Assembly: GCF_001661915.1 (NCBI RefSeq)
Contig: NZ_LYWY01000034.1
Coordinates: 62,001 to 126,000, forward strand
Origin: Croceicoccus pelagius
GTDB taxonomy: Bacteria > Pseudomonadota > Alphaproteobacteria > Sphingomonadales > Sphingomonadaceae
Reading direction: 5' to 3'
Length of the DNA: 64,000 nucleotides
Part shown: positions 1 through 9,281 of the stretch, piece by piece
Position numbering within the stretch: the stretch's first letter is position 1
Layout of the letters: each line of letters opens with the position of its first letter
Notes under the pieces: model-generated
Database searches by the model: none
What the model was told of the DNA's origin: nothing
What the model saw: only the letters and a program-made list of their open reading frames with translations
Position numbers and translations under genes: made by a program

Positions 1-79
1 AGACAGCTTCACGACGGGCGATGCGCGCAAGGGCAATACTTTCCTGTTCCGTTTCAGCCTCAAGGGTCTTGGCCTTTAA
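1..79 (+). CDS. lptD: LPS-assembly protein LptD, 3' end only
   Basis: Partial gene entering from the left edge. The readable tail is about 25 codons in the frame starting at base 2 and ends in TAA at 77-79, with the C-terminal pattern FLFRFSLKGLGL, alternating aromatic and hydrophobic residues as in a closing outer-membrane beta-strand. The identification rests mainly on synteny: lptD-surA-pdxA-rsmA is a conserved proteobacterial order, and the next three genes fit it exactly. LptD is the outer-membrane LPS translocon. The visible piece is too short for an independent family call. Confidence 0.6.
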   Translation, partial: DSFTTGDARKGNTFLFRFSLKGLGL

Positions 80-263
80 GCCTTTTCCCCGCCTAGGAGA
101 GGTCTTGTGTTGCCCTTCGAAGGCCATGACCCTAAACGCCTTGGCCGGATACAGGGGCATTTGGCGGCTCATCTATGGTTAAGCCGGGGCCGGCCATTGG
201 CGCAGAGTAATGCAAATGTTCGCGCCCGCCGCGCGGCAAAAAGGGATGTCAGGTTCTAAACTT

Positions 264-1664
264 ATGACCATGGGCAAGACTTCGACCATGAGCGAAACGA
301 TCTTCCGTGCGGCTGGCCGCGCGGGTCTGATGCTGGGCGCCGCCGCCATGATGGCCGGCCCGCTGGCCGCCCAGACCCCGGCCGCGAACGCCGCCAATGC
401 GGACGATCCGGGCGCCAACGCCAATCTCGATCTGCCCGCCAACCCCGATATCCTCGGGGCGGAGCCGGTTTCGCAGTTCCGCGGCGCGACCGCGATCGTC
501 AACGGCACGATCATCACCGGCACCGACATCGACCAGCGCCTCGCGCTCGTCCTCGCGGCCAACCAGAACGAGCTTTCGGCAGAAGACCAGCAGCGCCTGC
601 GCGCTCAGGTCCTGCGCAACCTCATCGACGAAACGCTGCAGATCCAAGAAGCCAGGGCTTCGGAACTCGAAGTCTCGAACTCGGAGGTCGAGGCGACCTA
701 CAACCGTGTCGCGCAACAGAACTTCGGCATGACACCGAGCGATCTGGATGCCTATCTCTACAACGTAAAGTCCTCGCCCGCTTCGATGAAGCAGCAGATC
801 CGCGGCGAACTTTCGTGGCAGCGTATTCTTCGCCGTAACATCGCGCCGTTCATCAACGTTTCCGAAGAGGAAGTGAACGAGCGTCTTGACCGTTTGAAGG
901 CCGATCGCGGCACCGAGGAATACCGCCTTGGCGAAATCTTCCTTTCCGCCACCAGCGAGACGAAGGCCGAAGTCCAGCGCCAGGCCCAGCAGATCATGGA
1001 ACAGCTGCGCGAAGGCGGCAGTTTCGTGGCTTATGCCCGCCAGTTCAGCCAGGCCTCCACCGCGGCGGTCGGCGGCGATCTTGGCTGGGTGCGCCTCGCG
1101 CAGCTTCCGCCCGAACTCGCCGAAGCGGCGTCGCAGATGCAGGCCGGACAGCTGGTCGGCCCGGTCGAACTGCGCGGCGGTTACTCGCTGCTCTACCTCA
1201 TCGACACCCGCAAGGTCCTGATGGCCGACAAGGGCGAGACGATCCTGAGCCTCAAGCAGATCTCGATCGACTTCCCCGAAGGCATGTCGCCCGACGCCGC
1301 CGCCAAGCGCGCGAACGACTTTGCACAGGCAGTGCAGCAGATTGACGGTTGCGGCGCAGCCGAAAGCGGCGCTGCCGCGATGGGCGCACAGATCGTGTCG
1401 AACGACAACCTGCGCGTGAAGGACCTGCCGCCGCAGCTTCAGGAAACGCTGCTCGCGCTGCCGCAGGGCGGTATCACGCAACCTTTCGGTTCGGCTGCCG
1501 AAGGCGTGCGGGTTCTAATGGTCTGCGGCCGCACCGACCCGGCCATGGCCGGCGGGCCGACGTTCGATGAACTGATGGCGCAGATCGAGGACGAGCGTAT
1601 CAACAAGCGCGCCCAGATCTATCTGCGCGACCTGCGCCGCGACGCGGTCATCGACTACAACTAA
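264..1664 (+). CDS. surA: periplasmic peptidyl-prolyl isomerase/chaperone SurA
   Basis: Periplasmic chaperone for outer-membrane beta-barrel proteins. The chosen start gives about 466 residues. An N-terminal signal peptide is visible: a basic stretch (FRAAGRAG), a hydrophobic run rich in Met/Ala/Leu, then an Ala-x-Ala type end before QTPAAN. It is followed by a SurA N-terminal helical domain (roughly residues 75-200) and a parvulin-type PPIase domain (roughly 215-320) containing GGDLGWV and the closing GGYSLLYL strand. A degenerate second PPIase-like region ends the protein. Candidate starts are ATG 246, 264, 270 and 288; none has a strong ribosome site, so the N-terminus is uncertain by up to about 15 residues. 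Position after lptD and before pdxA supports the call. Confidence 0.9.
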   Translation: MTMGKTSTMSETIFRAAGRAGLMLGAAAMMAGPLAAQTPAANAANADDPGANANLDLPANPDILGAEPVSQFRGATAIVNGTIITGTDIDQRLALVLAANQNELSAEDQQRLRAQVLRNLIDETLQIQEARASELEVSNSEVEATYNRVAQQNFGMTPSDLDAYLYNVKSSPASMKQQIRGELSWQRILRRNIAPFINVSEEEVNERLDRLKADRGTEEYRLGEIFLSATSETKAEVQRQAQQIMEQLREGGSFVAYARQFSQASTAAVGGDLGWVRLAQLPPELAEAASQMQAGQLVGPVELRGGYSLLYLIDTRKVLMADKGETILSLKQISIDFPEGMSPDAAAKRANDFAQAVQQIDGCGAAESGAAAMGAQIVSNDNLRVKDLPPQLQETLLALPQGGITQPFGSAAEGVRVLMVCGRTDPAMAGGPTFDELMAQIEDERINKRAQIYLRDLRRDAVIDYN

Positions 1665-1683
1665 GAGGTTGGGGGCGGACCCG

Positions 1684-2697
1684 ATGACGCGCGTCCGCCC
1701 GCCCCTCGTCGCCTCGCTTGGCGATCCGGCCGGCGTCGGCCCCGAACTCCTTCTGAAATCCTGGACCGCGCGCGAGGAGGAACGCCTCGCGCCTTTCGCG
1801 GTCGTGGGCAGTCTTTCGCTGATGAAGGAAATCGCGGGGAATGTGCCGCTGGCGTCCGTGCGCGGTATCGAGAGCATTGCGGAGGCTGGCGAGATCTTTG
1901 CCGACGCGCTGCCGGTGCTGGATATCGGCCCGTTGCCTTACACGCCCGGCGCTCCCTGTCGCGAAGGCGCTGAGGTCGCTCTCGCCTCCCTTGTCCGCGC
2001 GACCCATCTGGCCATCGGCGGTAACGCATCTGCGCTCGTGACCGGCCCGATTGCCAAGGCCGAATTGCAGAATGTCGGCTTCGCGCATCCCGGACAGACG
2101 GAGTTCGTGGCCGAGGCGTGCGACGTCGCGGCCGAAGACGCAGTGATGATGCTGGCCGGGCCGTCGCTGAAAGTCGTGCCGATGACCGTGCACGTCTCGC
2201 TGGCCAGTGTCCCTGCGCTTCTGACGCAGGACCTGATCGCCAGCCGCATTCGCATCGCAGCAAAGGCGCTGGCGCGCGACTTCGGTCTTGCCAACGCGCA
2301 CATCGCGGTCGCAGGGCTTAACCCCCATGCCGGAGAACAGGGCCGGATGGGCCGCGAGGAAATCGAAGTGATCGCCCCTGCCGTGGAGGCACTCCGCGCC
2401 GAAGGGCTCGATGTCGTAGGGCCACTGGCGGGCGACACGATGTTTCATGCCGCCGCGCGGGCCAATTACGACCTTGCCGTCTGCATGTATCACGATCAGG
2501 CGCTGATCCCGATCAAGGCGCTCGACTTCGACCGGGGCGTGAACGTGACGCTGGGCCTCCCGATCATCCGCACGTCGCCCGATCACGGGACAGCCTTCTC
2601 GCTCGCCGGAACGGGACGTGCCGATGCCGGGCCGACGATCGCGGCGCTTCGCATGGCCGCCGAATGCGCCGACCGACGGGCGGAGCAGTTGGCATGA
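1684..2697 (+). CDS. pdxA: 4-hydroxythreonine-4-phosphate dehydrogenase PdxA
   Basis: Catalyses the NAD-dependent oxidation of 4-phosphohydroxy-L-threonine in the DXP-dependent pyridoxal phosphate pathway; cytosolic. 337 residues, normal for the family. Signature pieces are visible: GDPAGVGPE near residue 10, the three metal-ligand histidine contexts HPGQTEF (about 135), NPHAGE (about 214) and YHDQALIPIK (about 270), and the C-terminal TSPDHGTAF motif. The ATG at 1684 follows a G-rich ribosome site (GGTTGGGGG). It begins 19 bases after the surA stop and its TGA overlaps the rsmA ATG as ATGA, so the two are probably translationally coupled. Confidence 0.95.
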   Translation: MTRVRPPLVASLGDPAGVGPELLLKSWTAREEERLAPFAVVGSLSLMKEIAGNVPLASVRGIESIAEAGEIFADALPVLDIGPLPYTPGAPCREGAEVALASLVRATHLAIGGNASALVTGPIAKAELQNVGFAHPGQTEFVAEACDVAAEDAVMMLAGPSLKVVPMTVHVSLASVPALLTQDLIASRIRIAAKALARDFGLANAHIAVAGLNPHAGEQGRMGREEIEVIAPAVEALRAEGLDVVGPLAGDTMFHAAARANYDLAVCMYHDQALIPIKALDFDRGVNVTLGLPIIRTSPDHGTAFSLAGTGRADAGPTIAALRMAAECADRRAEQLA

Positions 2698-3515
2698 GTC
2701 TCCCCCCGATCCGCGAGACGATCCGCCAGTACGGGCTGTCCGCATCGAAAGCGCTGGGCCAGAACTTCCTGCTGGATGAGCAGCTTCTTGATCGCATTGC
2801 CGCTATTCCGGGTGACCTCAGGGGCCGCAACGTCCTGGAAGTCGGTCCCGGGCCTGGCGGCCTGACGCGGGCGCTGCTGCGCGCCGGAGCCAATGTCACT
2901 GCAATCGAAATGGACGAGCGTTGCCTGCCCGCGCTGGCCGAGCTCGACGAACATTTCCCCGGCCAGCTAACCGTGATCCACGGCGATGCCATGCGCCACG
3001 ATCCGGCGGACCTGTTCGACGGACCCTACGCGGTCGTCGCGAACTTGCCTTACAATGTCGGCACGGCGCTCTATACCGGCTGGATGAGCGGGACCGAATG
3101 GCCACCGCAGTGGTCGTCGCTAACGCTGATGTTCCAGTTGGAAGTCGCGCAGCGCATCGTGTCGGAGCCCAATACCGGTGCCTATGGCCGCCTTGCCGTG
3201 CTGTCGCAGTGGCGTTCTTCGGCCAAGATCGCGATGAAAGTGCATCGCAGCGCCTTCACCCCGCCACCCAAGGTGATGAGCGCCATCGTCCACGTCACGC
3301 CCGTTCCCGCCCCGCCCGGCGTGTCGAGCCCGGTGCTTGAAGCCGTAACCGAGGCCGCCTTCGGCCAGCGCCGCAAGATGCTGCGCCAGAGCCTGAAGCG
3401 CGTGCCCGGTGCGCTGGATGCGCTAAAGGAACTCGGCATCGACGAGACACGCCGCGCGGAAACACTGTCGGTGAGTGAATTCGTCTCGATCGCAGAGAAA
3501 CTCTCCCCGCGTTGA
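2694..3515 (+). CDS. rsmA: 16S rRNA (adenine1518/1519-N6)-dimethyltransferase RsmA/KsgA
   Basis: Dimethylates two adjacent adenosines in the 3' terminal helix of 16S rRNA during 30S maturation. 273 residues. The family hallmarks are present in order: ALGQNFLLD near residue 23, the SAM-binding VLEVGPGPGGLT (about 48-59), the acidic IEMDE strand and the catalytic NLPYN motif (about 118-122), then a helical C-terminal domain. The start overlaps the pdxA stop by four bases. It converges with the sensor-kinase gene on the other strand, with only three bases between the stops. Confidence 0.96.
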   Translation: MSLPPIRETIRQYGLSASKALGQNFLLDEQLLDRIAAIPGDLRGRNVLEVGPGPGGLTRALLRAGANVTAIEMDERCLPALAELDEHFPGQLTVIHGDAMRHDPADLFDGPYAVVANLPYNVGTALYTGWMSGTEWPPQWSSLTLMFQLEVAQRIVSEPNTGAYGRLAVLSQWRSSAKIAMKVHRSAFTPPPKVMSAIVHVTPVPAPPGVSSPVLEAVTEAAFGQRRKMLRQSLKRVPGALDALKELGIDETRRAETLSVSEFVSIAEKLSPR

Positions 3516-3518
3516 TCG

Positions 3519-4589
3519 TCAGACCGGTTCGCTGACCAGCTTGACGCAATGGCCGCGATTGGTCGGCTCGACCGACATCTCGGCCCCCGCCTGCCGCGCA
3601 AAGGCGTGCATCAGGCCAGTGCCCATGCCGCCGCCACGGCGAAGCGGAGCTTCCTCCACCTCCGGCTGGATCGAATTGCCGACGCCATCGTCGCGAACGG
3701 TCACGGACCAGCCCGAACCGTCACAGGTAAAGCCGACATCGACGCTGCCGGCGCGCCCTTCGGGGAAAGCGTACTTGGCGCAATTGGTGATCGCTTCGTT
3801 GACGAAGAGCCCCAGCGCGACCGCGACCTGACGCGGCAGAACGCACGATGCGATGTCGGTCTGCACTGCCACATTGTCGGCAAAGGCCCCTTCGCGCACG
3901 CGCAGGATCACTTCTTCAAGATAATCGCGCATCTCGACGCTGCTACCCTCACCCTGACTATCTACGAGGTTCGCATAGGCCCGCGCGAACGTATGCACGC
4001 GGCCCGTGGCCTCGCCAAGCGCAGAGATCACGGCTTCGTCGTCGGTGCGGCGCTTTTGCAGTTCCAGCAGGCTCGCCACCAATGCGAAGTTGTTCTTGGT
4101 GCGGTGTTCAAGCTCGGCCATCAGCAGACCGCGCCGCTCGATCTCCGCATCGCGGGCCTCTGCTGCGGTCTGAACAGCGCGGCGGAAGGTCTCGGCCAGC
4201 AAGGCGATGACTGCGACGGCAGAGGCGTTGATCACCACGCGCGAAGGATCGGTTGGCACGACAAACTGGAAACTGCCGACCGACGGCAGGACGAACCACC
4301 ATGCCCAGAAGAAACTGAAAAGGTACGCGACAAGCCCTGCCCGCCAATGCCCGAAGAGGGTTGCGATCAACACGGTGGGATAGACCAGCGCGAAAGGCCC
4401 CGAGGTCGGCGCGACAAGATCGAGCAGGCTGCGCGTCCCGATCATCGCAAGCGCACAGGCAAGCCCGAACAGCGCCTGCGCACCAAGCTTCGCCGCCGGC
4501 GAGGCAAACCCCGCACTGACGTCAAAAGTCGCAAGCCGTTGAAACAATGGCGATCCCCGAACGAATGGTCGGGGCAAGTCCCCGGGCAA
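3519..4589 (-). CDS. membrane sensor histidine kinase, HisKA_2/HWE type with DUF4118-like N-terminus
   Basis: Likely an inner-membrane sensor kinase. The N-terminal part holds several hydrophobic helices resembling the KdpD/DUF4118 membrane module (FALVYPTVLIATLFGHWRAG is typical). The phosphoacceptor motif follows as AELEHRTKNNFALVASLLELQ-like sequence around residue 160, characteristic of HisKA_2/HWE kinases, and then a HATPase domain with an N-box (NEAITNCAKYAF) and a glycine box (DDGVGN, then GTGL). No response regulator lies beside it, so its partner is elsewhere; this kinase class often works in the general stress response of alphaproteobacteria, but that role is inference. No ATG is available before the first helix. 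Starts are TTG at 4589 or TTG near 4547, so the N-terminus is uncertain. Confidence 0.85.
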   Translation of the reverse strand: MPGDLPRPFVRGSPLFQRLATFDVSAGFASPAAKLGAQALFGLACALAMIGTRSLLDLVAPTSGPFALVYPTVLIATLFGHWRAGLVAYLFSFFWAWWFVLPSVGSFQFVVPTDPSRVVINASAVAVIALLAETFRRAVQTAAEARDAEIERRGLLMAELEHRTKNNFALVASLLELQKRRTDDEAVISALGEATGRVHTFARAYANLVDSQGEGSSVEMRDYLEEVILRVREGAFADNVAVQTDIASCVLPRQVAVALGLFVNEAITNCAKYAFPEGRAGSVDVGFTCDGSGWSVTVRDDGVGNSIQPEVEEAPLRRGGGMGTGLMHAFARQAGAEMSVEPTNRGHCVKLVSEPV

Positions 4590-4675
4590 TGCCGCACCAT
4601 GTAAGGATCTTGGCTTTACCCGGGGTTTATAGACTAAACCGCCCTCACGCGAACAAATTTATCCGCGCGACATAT

Positions 4676-6793
4676 TCAAGCCGGTGCAGCGGCGCGTTCC
4701 TTCTTGCGCAAGCGCCATGCATGGAGCAGCGGCTCGGTATAACCCGAAGGCTGTTCGACACCCTTGAACACGAGGTCCTTGGCTGCCTGGAAGGCAGGGC
4801 CATCCTCGTTCCCGACAAGCGGTTCGTAAGCGGCATCGCCTGCGTTCTGTTCGTCGACCTTGGCAGCCATTCGGTTAAGCGCTTCCATCACCTGATCTTC
4901 GGAAACGACACCGTGGAGCAGCCAGTTGGCCATGTGCTGGCTGGAAATGCGCAGCGTCGCGCGGTCTTCCATCAGACCGACGTCGTTGATGTCGGGCACC
5001 TTGGAACATCCGACACCCTGGTCGACCCAGCGCACGACATAGCCCAGAAGCCCCTGCGCATTGTTGTCCAGTTCCTCGCGCAGTTCCTCTTCCGACCAGT
5101 TCACGCCGTCAGCCAGCGGCACGGTCAGCAGCTTGTCGAGCGGAGGAATACCTTCCGCGGCGACTTCCTGCTGCCGGGCGAAGACATCCACCTTGTGATA
5201 GTGCAGCGCATGCAGCGTCGCGGCCGTCGGCGACGGAACCCAGGCGGTGTTCGCGCCGGTCATCGGATGGCCGATCTTTTCGACCAGCATCTGGCCCATA
5301 CGGTCGGGCGCGGCCCACATGCCCTTGCCGATCTGCGCCTTGCCCGAAAGGCCGTGCTTCAAGCCGATGGCGACGTTGCGCTTTTCATAGGCAGCGATCC
5401 AGTCGCTGCCTTTCATCGCGCCTTTGCGGATCATCGGGCCGGCCTGCATCGAGGTGTGCATCTCGTCGCCGGTGCGGTCGAGGAAGCCGGTGTTGATGAA
5501 CACGATGCGATCGCGAACGGCGTGGATGCAGGCGGCAAGGTTCGCGCTGGTGCGGCGCTCCTCGTCCATCACGCCCACCTTGATCGTGTGGCGCGCCAGA
5601 CCGAGCATGTCCTCGACCGCGTCGAACAGGTCGTTGGTGAACTTGCACTCTTCCGGCCCGTGCATCTTGGGCTTCACGATATAGATCGAACCGGTGCGGC
5701 TATTGGCCAGTTTGCCCAGCTTTTCAAGATCGTGGCGGCTGATCGCGCTAGTGATGACGGCGTCCATGATGCCCTCGGGAATCTCGCTCCCATCGGGCAG
5801 GAGGATCGCGGGGTTGGTCATCAGGTGGCCGACATTGCGCACGAACAGAAGGCTGCGGCCCGGCAGCGACGCGGCCGTGCCGTCCGTCGCGGTATAGGCC
5901 CTGTCCGCCTCCAGCGAGCGGGTCATCGTCTTGCCGCCCTTCTGGAAGCTCGCCTCCAGCGTGCCGCGCATCAGGCCCAGCCAGTTGGTATAGGCCTCGC
6001 GCTTGTCTTCTGCATCGACGGCGGCGACCGAATCTTCAAGGTCGACGATCGTCGTCAGCGCAGCTTCGAGGTTAATGTCGGCGATACCCGCCTTGTCGGT
6101 CTTGCCGATGGGGTGATCCGCATCGAACACCACTTCGAGGTGCAGGCCGTTGTGGACGTAAAGATTGCCCTTTTCGGTCGTGCCAACGAACTGCGCGGGG
6201 TTCGCCAGTTCGATCGCGTCGCGGCTTTCAAGGTCCGCCCACGAACCGCTTGCCAGCGGAACGATGTGATCGAGCGTCTGGCGGCCCTTGGCGATAACCA
6301 TTGCGCCGCGCTTCGCATTGAAGCCGCCGGCCGGAACCGGCTCGTCGGTCAGCGCATCGGTGCCGTAGTAGGCATCATAGAGGCTGCCCCAGCGTGCGTT
6401 GGCGGCGTTGAGAACGAAACGGGCGTTGAGAACGGGGACGACGAGCTGCGGCCCTGCCATCGTCGCGATTTCCGCGTCGACGTTCTCGGTGCCGATCTCG
6501 AAGTTGCCCGGTTCGGGGACCAGGTAACCGATCTCGAACAGGAAGGCCTTGTATTCGGCCATATCGATCTTCTTGCCGGCGCGCGCCTTGTGCCAGGCAT
6601 CGATCTTCGCCTGCAGGTCGTCACGCTTGGCCAGCAGGGCACGGTTTACCGGTACGAACTTTTCGAGGAGGTCGGCAAAGCCCTGCCAGAATACGCGGGC
6701 ATCCATTCCCAGCGGTGCAAGAACATCGCTTTCGACAAATTGCGCCAGTGCGGTCTCGACCTTAAGGCCAGCCTTTTCAACGCGTTCAACCAT
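4676..6793 (-). CDS. glcB: malate synthase G
   Basis: Condenses glyoxylate and acetyl-CoA to malate, the second step of the glyoxylate shunt; cytosolic monomer. 705 residues, close to the roughly 720 of the G isoform and much longer than isoform A. Visible motifs: [15 protein letters not shown] around residue 265 (metal-site Glu/Asp region), [19 protein letters not shown] near 435, [11 protein letters not shown], and near the C-terminus [17 protein letters not shown] followed by [13 protein letters not shown], the region holding the catalytic Asp. The ATG at 6793 is preceded by AGGAAA at good spacing. It is transcribed divergently from the arginine catabolic genes across a 239-base region with a tandem 12-mer. 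No isocitrate lyase gene is nearby. Confidence 0.97.
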   Translation of the reverse strand: MVERVEKAGLKVETALAQFVESDVLAPLGMDARVFWQGFADLLEKFVPVNRALLAKRDDLQAKIDAWHKARAGKKIDMAEYKAFLFEIGYLVPEPGNFEIGTENVDAEIATMAGPQLVVPVLNARFVLNAANARWGSLYDAYYGTDALTDEPVPAGGFNAKRGAMVIAKGRQTLDHIVPLASGSWADLESRDAIELANPAQFVGTTEKGNLYVHNGLHLEVVFDADHPIGKTDKAGIADINLEAALTTIVDLEDSVAAVDAEDKREAYTNWLGLMRGTLEASFQKGGKTMTRSLEADRAYTATDGTAASLPGRSLLFVRNVGHLMTNPAILLPDGSEIPEGIMDAVITSAISRHDLEKLGKLANSRTGSIYIVKPKMHGPEECKFTNDLFDAVEDMLGLARHTIKVGVMDEERRTSANLAACIHAVRDRIVFINTGFLDRTGDEMHTSMQAGPMIRKGAMKGSDWIAAYEKRNVAIGLKHGLSGKAQIGKGMWAAPDRMGQMLVEKIGHPMTGANTAWVPSPTAATLHALHYHKVDVFARQQEVAAEGIPPLDKLLTVPLADGVNWSEEELREELDNNAQGLLGYVVRWVDQGVGCSKVPDINDVGLMEDRATLRISSQHMANWLLHGVVSEDQVMEALNRMAAKVDEQNAGDAAYEPLVGNEDGPAFQAAKDLVFKGVEQPSGYTEPLLHAWRLRKKERAAAPA

Positions 6794-6921
6794 AATTTCC
6801 TGCCTCGTCGTTACAATTCGTGTCACGGCCCATCGCGCGCACGGCTTCATAGCACCATGCACGGCCTGGGGAGGGAGGATTTTCAGATTCGCCGGGGCGG
6901 CTCATGCCAACCCTGCGCGGG

Positions 6922-6955
6922 TCTGGCAAGAGATACCCGCCCCTCTGGCAAGAGA
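6922..6955. repeat. tandem 12-mer TCTGGCAAGAGA, 22 bp apart, in the glcB / ast divergent promoter region
   Basis: The 12-mer TCTGGCAAGAGA occurs at 6922-6933 and again, perfectly, at 6944-6955. The start-to-start distance is 22 bases, about two helical turns, so both copies face the same side of DNA. A partial CTGGCAA is found near 6993. This lies between the divergent starts of glcB (6793) and the M20 hydrolase (7033). A pair of regulator binding sites is the simplest reading, but no regulator can be named. Confidence 0.5.
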
Positions 6956-7032
6956 ATTCATCGTATCGCGCGTCGGTTCCTGCCATGGTGGCGGCTGGCA
7001 ATATGGGCCGCTCGTCGCTAGGTAAGTTTCCG

Positions 7033-8268
7033 ATGAAACCGAATATCCCAGATACGACCGAACAGACCATGCTGGAGCGGGTCGATGCTGCCGCCATGCT
7101 GGACCGCACGCTGGCGTGGAGCGGCATCCAGTCCGGCACCGGCAATCTCGACGGCCTGGCCCGCCAGGCGCAGGCGCTGGCCGATGCTTTCTCCGCCCTT
7201 CCCGGCGACATCCGCCTGGAGGAGCCCGAACCGATTACCGCCATCGGCACTGACGGCAGCGAAATGCCGCTGACGCGCGGCAAGCATCTCGTCGTCTCGG
7301 TCCGGCCCAATTCGAACCGCCGCCTGCTGCTCACCGGCCACATGGACACGGTCTTTCCCGCCGACACCGATTTCCGCACTGTGCGCGAGGTCGAACCCGG
7401 CGTGCTCAACGGACCCGGCCTTGCCGACATGAAGGGCGGCATCTCGGTCATCCTCGAAGCGTTGAAGGTGTTCGAGACCAGCCCTGCAGCAGGCGACATC
7501 GGTTATGACGTGATGATCAATTCGGACGAGGAAACCGGCTCTGCCGCCTCGGCACCGCTGATCGAACGGCTCGCACGCGGCAAGATGGCGGCACTGACAT
7601 ACGAGCCTGCTACATTGCCCGACGGCACGCTGGCAGGGGCCCGCGGCGGATCGGGGAATTACAGCCTGATCGTTACGGGCCGCTCCGCCCACGCGGGCCG
7701 CAATCCGCAGGACGGGCGCAATGCCATCGTCGCGGCGGCAGACCTTGCCATGCGGCTGAAGGCGCTGACTTATGACGAGATGAGCGTGAACCCCGCCAAG
7801 ATCGAGGGCGGGAGCGCGAACAACGTCGTGCCCGATCACGCGGTCCTGCGCTTCAACATCCGGCCCAAAACGTTGAAGGCGGCCCAGCACTTCGACCTCT
7901 CGCTCTCGCTGATGCTGGAGGAAGTTTCGGCCGAGCATGACGTGCAGATCCACCTTCACGGCGGGATCTCCCGCCCGCCCAAGCCAATCGACGAGAAGGC
8001 TGAAAAGCTGTTCTCCGCCGTGCAGGACTGCTGCGAAGGGCTGGGTCTGCACTATGGCCGCAAGGATACCGGCGGCGTGTGCGACGGCAACAACATCGCG
8101 GCCTGCGGTGTACCCGTGGTCGACACGATGGGCGTTCGCGGGGGCGCGATCCACTCGCCCGACGAATACATGATCGTCGAATCGCTTGCCGAACGGGCAA
8201 AACTTTCCGCACTTCTGTTTCACCGGCTTGCGCTCGGTGCCCTCGATGCACGAGAGATCGCACGATGA
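7033..8268 (+). CDS. M20-family metallo-hydrolase of the AST operon (possible N-succinylglutamate desuccinylase)
   Basis: Zinc-dependent amidohydrolase of the M20 peptidase/deacylase family, 411 residues. Metal and catalytic motifs are intact: TGHMDTVFP (first His ligand and Asp), GPGLADMKGG (bridging Asp), DEETGS (catalytic Glu plus ligand Glu), an inserted dimerisation domain beginning near GRSAHAGRNPQDGRNAI, and the C-terminal GAIHSPDEYM His ligand. It is the first gene of a tightly coupled operon; its TGA overlaps the astA ATG as ATGA. The AST pathway ends with succinylglutamate desuccinylase (AstE, an M14-type enzyme), absent here, so this protein may do that job; this is inference from context. 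Relatives act on succinyl-diaminopimelate, acetylornithine or dipeptides. The ATG at 7033 follows AGGTAAG; upstream codons look non-coding. Confidence 0.85.
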   Translation: MKPNIPDTTEQTMLERVDAAAMLDRTLAWSGIQSGTGNLDGLARQAQALADAFSALPGDIRLEEPEPITAIGTDGSEMPLTRGKHLVVSVRPNSNRRLLLTGHMDTVFPADTDFRTVREVEPGVLNGPGLADMKGGISVILEALKVFETSPAAGDIGYDVMINSDEETGSAASAPLIERLARGKMAALTYEPATLPDGTLAGARGGSGNYSLIVTGRSAHAGRNPQDGRNAIVAAADLAMRLKALTYDEMSVNPAKIEGGSANNVVPDHAVLRFNIRPKTLKAAQHFDLSLSLMLEEVSAEHDVQIHLHGGISRPPKPIDEKAEKLFSAVQDCCEGLGLHYGRKDTGGVCDGNNIAACGVPVVDTMGVRGGAIHSPDEYMIVESLAERAKLSALLFHRLALGALDAREIAR

Positions 8269-9281
8269 CTTACGTGATGCGACCGGCGCGCGCCGATGAC
8301 CTTGAAGCCATGTACGAAATGGCGAAACTCACCGGCGGCGGGTTTACCAACCTGCCCGCAAACCGCCCTGCCCTGCAGGCAAAGCTTCAGCGCAACGAAG
8401 CGGCCATCGCCCGCGACGACGACGAGATCGCCGACGACCTGTTCGTCATGGTGCTCGAGGATGCCGAAACAGGCGCGATCCGGGGGACCTGCCAGATCTT
8501 CAGCCGCATCGGCGGGTCCTGGCCGTTCTATTCCTACCGCATCACCGGCCACACCGCATATTCGCGCGAGTTGGACCGCACTTTCCGCAACCGCACCCTG
8601 CAACTCGTCACCGATCTTGAAGGGTCTAGCGAAGTCGGCGGCCTGTTCCTGCACCCGTCCGCCCGCGCGGGCGGTCTCGGCCTACTGCTGGCGCGCAGCC
8701 GTTACCTCTTCATCGCCATGCATCGAAAGCGGTTCGCCGACCGTCTGCTCGCCGAATTGCGCGGCATTGTCGACGCGCACGGCAACTCGCCGTTCTGGGA
8801 CGGTGTCGCAGGCCGCTTCTTCGGTATGGGCTTTCGCGATGCGGACGAGTTCAATGCGCTGAACGGCAACCAGTTCATCGCCGACCTCATGCCCCGCCAC
8901 CCCATCTACGTCGCGATGATCTCCGAAGAAGCGCGCGAGGCCATCGGGGTGCCGCACGAAAGTGGACGGCCCGCCATGCGGATGCTCGAAGAAGAAGGTT
9001 TCGCCTGGGAAAATTACATCGACATCTTCGACGGCGGCCCGACGATGACCGCGCGCACCGACGCGGTTAAGACGATTGCAAATACCTCGAGCGCCACCGT
9101 CACGCACAAGGCGCCCGCGCATGGCACCAAGGCGCTGGTCGCCACGGGCCGTCTGGGCAGTTTCCGCTGCTGCATGGGCCGCATCGAGGTCGGCGATGAC
9201 GGGGCGATCGCGCTTGACCCCGCGACGCGCGAAGCACTGAAGGTCGCCGACGGCGACCAGGTCTGCTGGGCGGCACGCTGA
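8265..9281 (+). CDS. astA: arginine N-succinyltransferase
   Basis: First enzyme of the ammonia-producing arginine succinyltransferase pathway: transfers succinyl from succinyl-CoA to the alpha-amino group of arginine. 338 residues, close to the roughly 344 of the enterobacterial enzyme. The N-terminus MTYVMRPARADDLEAM with a following GGGFTNLP is typical of the GNAT-like AstA fold, and the segment EVGGLFLHPSARAGGLGLLL matches the CoA-binding strand-loop. It overlaps the preceding hydrolase (ATGA) and the following astB (TGATG), so all three are probably translated together. Confidence 0.95.
   Translation: MTYVMRPARADDLEAMYEMAKLTGGGFTNLPANRPALQAKLQRNEAAIARDDDEIADDLFVMVLEDAETGAIRGTCQIFSRIGGSWPFYSYRITGHTAYSRELDRTFRNRTLQLVTDLEGSSEVGGLFLHPSARAGGLGLLLARSRYLFIAMHRKRFADRLLAELRGIVDAHGNSPFWDGVAGRFFGMGFRDADEFNALNGNQFIADLMPRHPIYVAMISEEAREAIGVPHESGRPAMRMLEEEGFAWENYIDIFDGGPTMTARTDAVKTIANTSSATVTHKAPAHGTKALVATGRLGSFRCCMGRIEVGDDGAIALDPATREALKVADGDQVCWAAR

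Noticed and set aside
3549-4604. Plus-strand open frame of 351 codons
   Set aside because: Antisense to the histidine kinase, without recognisable motifs.
4547-7021. Long open frame (824 codons) on the plus strand opposite glcB
   Set aside because: It is exactly antisense to malate synthase G and has no domain pattern; high GC content makes such antisense open frames common.
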